This document shows positions 27,777-39,900 of a stretch of DNA of 64,000 nucleotides, piece by piece. The position numbers were made by a program, and so were the translations under genes. Below the pieces are notes generated by a model. It saw only the letters and a program-made list of their open reading frames with translations, was not told where the DNA came from and did no database searches. The DNA is from Cladopsammia gracilis (lineage: Eukaryota > Cnidaria > Anthozoa > Scleractinia > Dendrophylliidae). The stretch spans positions 102,501 through 166,500 of the forward strand of contig JAJGOT010000433.1 of NCBI GenBank assembly GCA_022457155.1, written 5' to 3'. Each line of letters opens with the position of its first letter. Within the stretch, counting starts at the first letter, position 1.

Positions 27777-27923
27777 TAGTATCACCCAACTAGTCGGACA
27801 GAAAAAGGCAATAATAAAAAAAAGCAATTGCAAGTTGAAGAAATATTTATTTGGGAATAAAACGAAAAATAAAACCGGCGAATTTCGCTACTCGATGACT
27901 ATTACTATTAGACCCCTAGTAGC

Positions 27924-27961
<38 letters not shown>

Positions 27962-30900
27962 GTTGGGTGATACTAAATTAGAATAGAAGCTGGTTATGTA
28001 CTGTTTAAAAAACGAGCAGTAGTGTATTATCAGGTTTAAAAACTCGAGGCGAACCCGAGAGTTTTTACACCTATACGTACTGCGAGTTTTTTCAACGGCT
28101 TCAAAAACATTCGTTCTAAAGCGTGTCCCTTAGGAATTAGAACAATTGCGCTTTTGTGCAAAGAGGAAATTAGCATACAAGAAAAACAAGAAGACTGATT
28201 AGCATACAACACATGTGCCACGTCTTCGACGAAGGGACCATTGCTTCCCGGCTCCTGTCGAAAGTTTTGGGATTTTACAGTTCTGAGGAAAAAATAATCT
28301 ACTGAAAAATGCTATACCAAAGATGACAGGTACGGTAGATAAAACGTCCGACAATTTTTTTTCAGTGGTAGAGAACGAGTAGAAATGTGAAGCAGCTTGC
28401 ATCTGCAAACCACTCGCTTACCTGGCAATTTACACGAGGGCGCTGGTGCATTCAAATAACGGTTTACAAATAGAATGGCAAAAGACGTAGATATCGTAAA
28501 ACAGTACTGAACAAAAATATTAAAGTCACCAGTTATTGTACTAAGAATCCTGAATAATTACTACCCATATTAGTATTCTTTATATAAAGATTACGTGTGA
28601 TCTGAATAGAAACAGTTATATTAGAATAGAAATAGGTTATATTAGAATAGAAACAGGTGATATTAGAATAGAAACAGGCTTTTTAATCGCCAACAGTTTG
28701 CCAACTGTCGATGTCAGGCTCACACACAGCAACTTGAGTTTCCCAACTTTACGTTTTCGTGTGAAGACGCCTTTAGTTGACGAAAGATATAGTTTGTAGG
28801 CAAAACATTACAGCGCCATCTCATAGAAACTGAATTTAAAAAATAGCTTTCGGGTCCGAAATGTCATAGGAAGCTTTTAGAAACGCAAGCCTGGTGAGAA
28901 TTCTGATGTATGACAACCATGACCTGGTGTTTTTTTTTTTCTCCAGACCCCGAGGGTATTTCAGCGCCGTCTGTCCGAGCTCTCAGTCCATACGCCATAT
29001 ACGTCACATGGAGTGCACCCAGGGTACCCAATGGCAACGTAACGCACTACATCATCAGAGTCGTACACCAACAAACATCACGCAACACCACCGTGAATGC
29101 TAACGCGCTATTCCAGCTGAACGTGACGTCACTAGATCCTTATATTCTCTACGACGTCATTGTTAGCGCATGTACAATTGGAGGATGCGGTAGCAGCCCA
29201 CCGTCTCAAGTGCGCACGCATCCTGCCAAACCTGAGAGTCAGCCCGCGCCCACCGCGCAGGCGCTGTCGCAAAGCATTTTGCGCGTGCGTTGGGATCCAC
29301 CAATCAGACCTAACGGACTGGTACTGGGTTATGTGCTATTCAGGAGAACAGTTGAGGATCTGGTGGATGACAACATTTCTACACCTACTGAATATATTCA
29401 GGTGTATAAAGGTGGCCCGCTGCCGGGAGATCGGCAACTTAATGATGTTTCACTGGGAGTGTACTCATTGCAACAATACAAGGTAAGATTGCTTGAAAGA
29501 ATCCGAAACAAATTAACGAATGCAGAAAGGCGTAAAAAATTAATTACGTCTTACTGAAGCGTTATGTAATCGTCTTGAGACTAGGCCTTTTTGTATAGAA
29601 CACACAAGAAGTAATTTGCGTTCTGACTTGGGTATTTTGTTGTATATATTTGGAGTTCTAGTCAAGGCTCTAACAGCAATATCTGCACAGTAAGATTGTG
29701 AACTTGCAATGCGCAGAGGTCGTCTGCTTTTAAAACCAATCACTGAGTACGTAGGCAGTTACCGTGGACCTGTGAATTTTTTTCACTACGTAATTAGTTG
29801 TAGTGGCACTCTGGCATTTTGCAATTGTGCTACAAGATAGACTTTCTCAAATTTGTTCGCTTGTCACTTCCAGTTCGGGTCTGGGAGTAGACAGTTTGAC
29901 AGAGCTCCGCACCCTGAAAAGTTCGCGCCAAACTGACGTCACTTGATTTGATTTCTAGCAAGGGAAACAAGTCGCTCTCTCGCACTCCACGCTCACTGAA
30001 CTCGCGACTTGTGGATAAGTAGTTACAAGAGGAATCAATCAGAAAAAGAAAGCAATTATTTGACTTGTGGAGTGCATATTCCTATCTTATTAATTTTAGT
30101 TCATCCAAGTCGTCATTTCACTAACATGAATCTCTTTTCTTTTACCGTTTTTAGGTCACAGTGATAACTGCACAAGGTAACACCACAAGCAACTCCTCGC
30201 TACCCTACAGAACAAACCCTGCCCCTCCTCTGGCGGGACCGACTGTCAACGGCACCGCTCTGAATCACACAACGTTGTTGATCACGTGGTATCCCCCAGG
30301 AATCAAGCAGCTGAGAGGTGCTGTGGTATCGTATGTGGTGGATATGTCTGAATCATCAGTCGTTAGTCGCGTCGGTCAGTACCCGGGAAAGCAGACTAGT
30401 GTTGCTGTAAGAAATCTGAAGGCCAACACTTTTTACACATTCAACGTAAGAATCTTTTGCTTTTTTATCATGCGCTCTTTTTTTTTACCATACCTTCATG
30501 TTTCATTCATGATCAAAATAAACACGTTTCGCGTAAGATAGGCAAACTAAACACATTTCTCCTTAGTGTGAACATAGCATAAGATAGGCAAACTATGTAT
30601 CTAACAACTCGTTTGTCCTTTTTTCATCAGGTTGAGTTAAACAATGGAGCAGGTACATTCAAGAGTGACGCCTTCCGGATCAGAACCTTGGATGGAAGTA
30701 AGCACTCATGGATTCTAATTGGCTTATACACCGTTGACTAGTTTGATCGGCATAGTCACGCGCATGTGTGGAATTGCGACTACTTAAGTTTGGTGGCCAA
30801 AGGTTAAAAAACTTAGGGCTACTTAAGGACAAATTTGAGCTCGATCAAAGTGATCGCAAGTCATCGCAATGGCACGCATGTACTGGCCAAACAGAGTCGC

Positions 30901-33900
30901 AAGTTATAAACACAAGTTTCTAACTTTGAAGAAGTACAAGACTTATTAATTTTTTTTTAAAGAAAGCACGACTGTGTGAATTGTAAATTCTGTTCCGGTT
31001 GTCAGAAACCACCTTCATTTTTTACGAAAATGAACATCACAATGTTTATTTCACTTGACTTGTGGAAATTTCAATTTCATTTTGCTACATTTCTTTGCCG
31101 TTCCCTGCATAACGACAACGTCGAATGAGAAAATTATGGGTTTTATGGAGAACGTAAACACGACGATTAATTTTCGTTATTTTCCGTTCTGTATTTGAAC
31201 TGAACTTCAACACCGTCCCTACAAATTAATCTCCTGGACAATCAAGTCACATTAGGCAAACTGAAACAAATTCGAACAACTGCAAAATACATGTATTTTA
31301 GAATAGCGTGAATCCTTTTTACAAGTGAGTTTTCCTTGGCATTGCCTTCGTCGTTGCTTATGCTCCTTATTATGTTTGTGTAGTGGGTATTTTATCAGAT
31401 TATTTGTGATAGGAACTAAAGGCTAAATTATTTGCCTTTGTTCTCTTTCGTGTCAGTGCCCGAGAATTTTGGACCGCCAACATTGTACACAATGAACAGC
31501 ACCGCCATTCGTGTCAGTTGGAACCCACCTGGAAACCCCAATGGAATTGTTGTATTATACAAGATTTATGTGTAAGTAAACTGTCAACACAAACAGTCCA
31601 ATATTCTGCACTTGGAGTTGTAGAGCGGCTTTCAGTTGAGTGTCGAAAGTATTTTCACGATTGATTTTGTTTTGCATTGTTATACCTTGTGATTGGCTAA
31701 AAAATCTCGCTCCACTTTCTCAACCAATCAGAAGTAAAACCGATCGTGACTTACTCGCACGTGTTTTCCCGCGCTTGGCGCTGGCGTCATGTATTTGCTC
31801 CGAGTTCTGATTGGTTCATTGGATTGTCTGCGTCTGGTGTGATTGGTCAGAGTAATAGCGGTGGTTTTGTATTTTCGAGACTCAACTGGAAACCCCTCTG
31901 TTATACAAGATCTATATATAAGAAAACGGTCAACAACAACACTCCAATATTGTGCATTTGAATTATATTATACAAGAGCTATGTGTAAGTAATTATCGTA
32001 TTATATTAGTACCAAATTAATGTTGTTGTCTATTACAGAAACGACACTTTGTGGACGAACACAAGCGGTAATGCACGTCAAGCCATTGTGTCTGGTCTCT
32101 TACCGTACACATATTACGTCATTAAGGTGTGTATTGTAACATCACGGTAAGAATGTATTCGCCATTCCAGAAACTGAGCACCTGCTTGTGGCACTAAGAT
32201 TTCTGGGATCGTTTTGGTAACCAATATGAGCTATGATTGGTTAATGGTTGCCTTTGGAAACCATCAACCTATCGTAACTAACGCTGGTTACCCAAACGAT
32301 CTCAGACAGCCTAGTGCTGAAATCTGGCGCGGAGTCTCCCCACAGTTTCTGGAATGGTGAATTCTTGAAGAGCCACTGTGATGTCCGAGTAGTATGACAT
32401 GATTCTCATTTGTTTATCTTTTAAGCTCGAGCGCCAGGATTTCTCTGAGCGAGCATTTATAACAAATCTCACAGAAACTGACTTAAAGTGTTGTCAATGC
32501 AATTTTCTGCTACCCTGTTAAAATAAAATTTACTTACCGTATTTCATCGAGTGATAGCCCTCCTTGAGCAAACCCCTCCCTTTGTTGATATAATTATTAC
32601 CCCATAACCATTCCTTAAATAATTGCCCCGGCTATTTTTCTTATTCTTTAAAGACATGCAGCATTTACTTCCTTAACAGGCATTCTGATATGAGTTTTTT
32701 AATGCGTTCCATTCATATTTTTAATTTTGCCCAATCGTTGTTCATTCTATTGTTGTTCTGACCTTTATTTCTTTGTCTCGTAATCCGTTCCTTTGTGTTC
32801 ATGACAGGTGGCGGTTTGTACCACACACGGTTGTACAATGAGTGACACAAGGACAGCAACTACTAATCCTTCAGGTGAGATTTTGATTGGTATTTCGTTT
32901 CTGTCAGTTTATCGTTTTATTGCCGGCAGAGCTTGTGAATGTGGCGAGAAATGAAATTCTCATCGCCATGAATGGTTCTGGTTTCACGCGAGGTCCTGTG
33001 ACTTTGTTTCTATTTTCTTCCATGCGAGCAACGGCTTTACCCACCCACCCACCCACTGGTAGTTGTAGTCATATGACGTCATCGTGCAAATGGCCTATTC
33101 AACGCCTCTGTCCACTCGATCCCACTGCCTCTTTATGACAACATGTCGCATTTGTGTCTTCCGCTATGCTGACGTGATAACTTTGTTGATGCTCAAATTC
33201 TCTCTGATTGGTTGATAACATTCAGAAACCTTTCCAGTTTTCAATAGGCCATTTGCACGATGGCGTCATTTGACTACAACTACCAGAATTCATTTCGTTT
33301 TTCCTTTCTTATTTAAATTTGGTAATCCCAGTGCGGTTTAAATAACAATAGCGTTAATTTGCACTACAAAACAAAAAACTGAAGGATTCTGGTAGTTGTA
33401 GTCATATGACGTCATCGTGCAAACGGCCTATTATACGAGGAGTTGCCAAAGATGACAACTGCGATACCGTATTCAATAGCTTTCTGGCCTAGCTTCACCA
33501 CTTTTGATGTAAAATCAAGTTGGCATTCGTTTACTACTGTTTAATTAATGGATACTAAAATATTTCTCTCTGTGGTCCTTTAGATCCGACAGGTTTTGCC
33601 GCGCCGCAGCTTACCGCAGGCTCAACGTTCATTGAAGTTCGATGGGGTAAGAGTATAAAACTCTTTATAACTCATTCGCACTTGGCATTTCGTAATCATT
33701 TTGTTAGTATTTATGAAAAACCGTTTCCCTCCTTCAAAACAAGTAAATATGACTTTTCACCACAGAAACGTTTATGAAAATTGCGACTTTTACAAAGCCT
33801 TAATTAAGATAACACTCGAATTTTGGTTTTCTACTAATTTAAAAGTGCCCATTCTAGCCAAGTTTTCTACGCAGCCGTTGTTTATTTTGTTTATCACGCA

Positions 33901-36900
33901 ACGCCTCTTTCTACTTAGTGGGAAGGAGATGGACTCATGAAATTATATCGGTGACGGGACAATGTAATTTTCGACACAGAGACGGCCACATGCCAAAAAT
34001 ATTGACCCCTCAGATCTAGACGAGACATTTGCTCCAGGCGTGCGCACTATTGTTTTGCTTTTGAATTTCTATTGTTTTGGCTTTTGTTTTAATTTTAAAA
34101 ACGGTTAAAAACGGCTTAAAGCGATGACCGCGCGGTCGAACTCCATACAAGCCTTTGTACGAAATTGCTCACTTCAAGGTCAAAATGACGGTACTTTTTT
34201 TTTTAAAGTTATTGACATGATTTAACGTTTCTAGATAGAATGATAACCATAGTACTGGATTCCGAGTGTGGATTTTAGAAAAGTGACTCGGAAATGCGCG
34301 AAATTTTGATTTTCCTTGTGACGAGTGAAAATACTATATAGGCAAATGTCACCCAATTTTTTTGCCCCGATGTAAAATGGTAAATGTGATTTTATTCGGA
34401 CATTAGTTGAAGAGCTTGATGATATTATTTTCACTTTCAGAGCCCCCATCTCGTCCAAATGGAATCATGTCTGGCTATCAAATCTTTAGAAGAACGGTTT
34501 ACCCTTGTCCAACAAGGTATATACCTGGATATGTTTTGATAAAGTAAATTATTATATTTGGAGAGGAAAGGCGCGTCAACTGAAGGTTCTTTTCACAGAC
34601 CAGGCCCTCTAAATCCAAACAAAATTGGAGATATGTTGAGTAACTCAAAAAAAAACCTCGAAGCAAGGCGGAAACCAAAATCTAACTAATTTCACATACC
34701 ATAAATCCTCTAATAAGCGCCTCAACTCGAATAAGCGCCCCCTTGATCAAGCTTATCTCGGCCAAAATTAGAAATGAAAGCCTCCCCTTGAATAGACTGT
34801 CCTCCCCACCCCTTGTTGAGTAAAGCATTTCTCAAGTTTATCACTCGCCATTTTTTCACAGTCCATGGAAATTTGAACTCAAACTTAAATTGCTCAAATA
34901 ATAATTAACAACATTGGAAATCTTAATCGACGTTTTCTGTACACGTTGGGCAAACTAAGTAATAAAAAATAATAACAAATAATACAAGTATTATACAAAA
35001 AGCTTTTTACATTATTACACGCATTACATTGTTTATGCGCAAAGGTTATATTACAAAATTATAAGGCCGTTTCTAAATTTGAAATAACTGCTCCTGGCTC
35101 TTATTCGAGGAGTTACGGTATGAAGTCAACATTGTAAACTCACGACCGTTTCCAGATAACTGGCATCCTAACTGACGTGTGTTATGTTTGTTTTAGCCCT
35201 CCTCCAAAACTTAAATGCACTTTTATTGAGTGCCGTCTATCGGAGCAGTTATGTGGTGTCACGTGTTATAATCCAGCCAATCAGGTAAGCCATATACAAA
35301 AAACCTACTCATAATAAATTATACCGGTAATCATTCATTTTTGTGGAATCCTAGAAGTAGACAGTTAGGAGAAGCTCAAAATGTCGAATAACCAGGAAAA
35401 TAGCATACGCAAAGCCTGCAATGTTGGCGATGTTTTGATGACAAGCGCTGGATTAGTTCTTCGTTATTTTTTGCCGCCATATTGGTTTCCCAAAACGCTG
35501 AAGGCTGAAACAAGTGAAGAAAGCATCTCGCCCCAACCTCCTCGATTGTCGCTCTCTTGCAAAGATTTACTTATTTACTTAGAGCTTAGGTACCATAGAT
35601 AATTATAAAGTGTAGAAATAAATTTTTCATTTTCGTTTTAGATTTGCTGTAACGGTGTTCTTCATCCGCGTGACCCAGCCAAGACTTGTTGCGGCACTAA
35701 CTATCTACGCAAGAACACTGCTTCCGACGTGTGCTGTGGAAACACATTCCATATCCAGCGGTCTGAGTATCAGTGTTGCCATGGCGACTACATTCGGGTT
35801 CCTTCGGGCAGTGTGTGTTGTCCGACATCTCAGGGGGGTAGGGTAGTGGGTCAAGGTAATACCTGCTGTGGTGACACCCCTTATAACAATGGCGGGAGCA
35901 AAGTGTGTGTATGCGGTGCACTGTATGATCCCATACCGCCAAGGAAATGCTGTGGTGGGAGTGTTGTGGCTTCAGCCCAGGTCTGCTGTGGCGACGAAGC
36001 ACGTGGGGCCGCGTATGATCTGGAATCTAGTAAGACATGTTGTGGAACTCAGTACGTCCCTAAAGATACCAGCCTGTGTTGCGAGGGATCAGCGGGTGAT
36101 GTGGTGGTATGTGCGCAGTTATGCTTCTTAAACCTTATTACCAATAAATTTAGCAGCGCACTTCTTAAGTTTATGCTTTTTTTAATAATATCGAATAATA
36201 CTAGAATAGTGTCTAAGGAAGAGTTACAATCTGGTCCTGAAAGCTGAGTCGGGAAGTGGCATGTTTTAACATTGTGAGGGATTCCCCCACCACCACCCTG
36301 AAAACGGAGACGTAAAGCAATTTAAGATGACACATAGCTGTCATAGGTGCAACGCATTCAACCGCGGTTCCTGACAAAATGCTACCGGTGTTTTGCAAAC
36401 AACTCGATTAGAAATGTGGAATCCCCCACTTAAACGCTTTTTAAATTACTAGCCATGCAAAAGTAAGTGACCGTTAACTGTCAGCTTTGTTACTTTAAAT
36501 TTCGTACAATCGTCAGACACGTAAACCCTATTGTTCTTACAAATTACAAGGCAATGAAAACCAGCAAGGGCGTCAATGTTTTCTTGCGTTTGACTGCTAA
36601 ATGCTCACTTCATGAGGCTCAAAATCTATATACAAAGCGTATTTTAGAGTAAGTTCCATTGCTAACATTAGCAAATCTTTATTCCACAGGTGTACAACTA
36701 CAGCAATGCAGCGGACAAATCTGCCTCTAATCACAAGTGTTGCGGCAAAGGACGAGTGGCCAGCGGTTTAACCTGCTGCAGTGAGCGTGGCTATGATCCT
36801 AGTTACCAGACTTGCGCTGCCAAATCAAGCAACGGTACAGTGGGCTGTGGACTGGGTACAATTTGCAACAAGACAGATGCGAACGTGGCGATGTGTGGTC

Positions 36901-39900
36901 GCTGTGATTTTGACAACACGACATTAATTTGCGGATATGTACCGGGTTATTACGACCTCTCGCCAACCACAGCTGTGCCACCGATTTGTGCGACAAATTT
37001 TGATGAGGTTCTGAATAATCAGTATAATCCGAACCTTCAATTTTACAACGACACCAACTTGTCTCCCCACACACTGTATGATTATTACCTCGTGGCTATA
37101 AACAACGTAGGTAACGTCTCAAGTCCCATCACACAGAACCGTACTTTAATGGGCCGCCCTGAAGGTCTCTGGCCACCAGTTGCGGTCGCGATTTCTTCAT
37201 CCGAAGTCCGAATCACCTGGAGCAAGCCATCCAAACCAAATGGTGTTATTCAGGAGTATAGACTCACCCGAGTTAACAGTCAAACTGCGCAGCGCCATGT
37301 GGTATTCACCGGTCTCAATATGACATTTACAGACCGTGCACTGGAGCCTTTTACTGGATATCGGTACGTCATTGAAGCTTGTACGACGCACTGCGCATCA
37401 GCGGAAATGACGTCACCGATTTACACTGGCCAGGCTGCCCCTGCTTATGTGAACGCGACCATCTTACTTCCGGTGAACTCCAGTGCTATAAACGTGTCAT
37501 GGGTGAAACCGCCGAAGCCTAATGGAGACATCATTCGATACAACGTGAGTCGTGTTATCAACAGCACCTTCAAGATTCAATTAAATCCCAATGACAAGGG
37601 ACTGGGTATGAGCCTTGTGGCTGGCGGATTACAGCCGTACACTAACTACACCTTTGAAGTTATCGCTTGCACAAGAGCTGGCTGCACAGCAAGTTCTCTG
37701 TCTTCTACACGGACACTGCAGGCACCACCGGAAGGTGTTCATGCTCCAAACTTAACTGTCACCGGTGCGCGAGAAATCGAAGCTACCTGGATTGAACCAG
37801 ATATTTTGAATGGCGTGATAGTAAAATACTCGCTTTACAGAGGTAGCCTGCTTGTTTATAACGGCACGGATGTGTGCTATAAGAACAAGGACGGTAAAGA
37901 CGTGTGTATATTCGAAGATAAAAGCAATGGTCTGCAGCCGGTAACTACGTACAATTATTCCGTGGCTGCCACTACTGGCGGGGGTACCACGCGTAGCAGT
38001 GTCACTTCTGCCACCACCCCTGAGAGTTCACCAGAGGCTATTGGTAAACCACGTCTGACTGTTCGAAGTGCTAACAGTATATTCGCGGAATGGGACGAGC
38101 CCGGTCAGCCGAACGGCAACATAACGAGTTATGCAGTGATTGTGAATGGAACTGAACACAATGCTGGGCTGAGTAAGAACAAGCTGGTCACAGGACTGAA
38201 TCCATTCACGGTTTACTCTGTCCGTGTCAAGGCTTGCACCGCTAAAGGTTGTGGATTTGGAGAACGTGAATATGGCACCACCCATGAAGCTGCACCCATC
38301 GGTCAGGGAGCTCCTACGGTCGTAGCGCAAGAGTGGAATATTGTACAGATTTCGTGGTCACCTCCCAGCTCACCAAACGGAATCATCACCCGATACCAGA
38401 TTTATCGCAAGATTGGAAACGGTGCCCCACTTCAAGTTTGCTTAACAACGCAGTTAACGTGCCTGAATAGCGGTTTATCAGGTTACACTGAATACTCTTA
38501 CCGAGTGCGAGTTAGAAACAGCGCTGGCTTTGTTGATGGACCATGGAGTAACGTACGCACTCTTGAGGGACCCCCTCAGGGTATTAACCCACCCTCCCTG
38601 AATGTTCTCAACTCTACCGCTATTTATGTATCATGGACTGCACCTTCTCAGCCAAACGGTATTGTCACGCACTACGAAGTGCGTTATCGAGAGGAACTGC
38701 AAGTCCCAGGTAACGCAAACATCACTGTAGCGGCACGCGTGACAAGTAACGTCTTAAACGTGACTGTAAATGGCTTGAAGCCTCACACAGACTATCAGTT
38801 CTTGATCGCAGCCATTAACAGTCGTCGTGAAGGGACGAGCACCTGGGGAATAGCAAAGACGAAACAAGCTCCACCAGCCAACCTGCGACCCCTACAAGCT
38901 GACAAAGCGGCGGACGGCAAGAGCATGCGCGTGTTCTGGGATGAGCCCGGAAGTCCCAATGGTCCCATCACCCACTATAATCTGTACCAAGACGGCGTGC
39001 AAATATACCGCGGCTCCCCGCGCGAGTACACGGTCTCAAGACTTGTTCCGTACACGGCATATGAATATCAGTTGGAGGCGTGCACTGTTGCAGGCTGCAC
39101 GCGGGGCTCCTTGCAGATTATTTTCTCTGCAGAGGTGAACCCTCAAGGTCAAGCTCCACCAATGATTGGGTTTAGAAATGCAACTACCGTTCAGCTGACT
39201 TGGAAGCCGCCAGTCGTTCCTAACGGAGTTGTAATCCGCTATGAGCTTTATAAAACAGTCACTCCAGTTCAGAGCCGGAGAAAACGTGCTGTCACGCCAT
39301 CGTCCCTCATTTATTCTACCAATGATACGAACCAGACGGATTACAAGTACACAGACACGAGGCTGAAACCCTACACAAGCAACAGTTACTCCGTGCGGGC
39401 GATAAACAACGGTGGGTCTATCGACAGTGACCCTGTCACCGTGATAACAGACCAAGCCCCTCCCACGTCTATGGATGCTCCACTTGTAACGTCCGTGGAC
39501 GCGCATTCGTTAAACGTGTCATGGACTAAACCGTTGGAGCCTAACGGCGTGATCCAGTATTACATCGTGTTCAGAAACGGTTCTGTTAAACACAAGAAAA
39601 ATGAGCTGAGCTTCTTGGATCAAGGTTTGGATCCTTATACCGTTTATAGCTACACTGTTGAAGCATGCACAGGGGGAGGATGTACAGAAAGCTCCCCATC
39701 AAGCCGTCGCACATCTCAGGCTGCCCCCTCAGAAGTGGCCCCCCCTGTTTTGGAAGCGTTGAGTGCGTTAGCTATTAGAATTTCCTGGAGGGTGCCTGAC
39801 AAGCCCAATGGTATTATCACCAAGTACCAGTTGTACCAGGCCGGGGAGGATTTTCCGCGCTATGAGGGGTTGGCGATGTCATTTGATATAAGCAACAAGG

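Noticed and set aside
32127..32147. Donor GTAAGA at 32146 for exon 27
   Set aside because: It would add VCIVTSR and leave phase 2, whereas exon 28 starts in phase 0 with VAVCTTHGC. The weaker GTGTGT at 32127 is required by frame and by the FN3 pattern.
35381..35602. 73-codon open frame between USH2A exons 31 and 32
   Set aside because: It has an ATG but no splice context joining it in frame, and it breaks the Cys-rich module. It is intronic.
36690..36692. Start of a separate 1,515-residue gene at 36690
   Set aside because: The first codon is GTG directly after a consensus acceptor, and the frame joins phase 0 to exon 32. It is an internal exon of USH2A.
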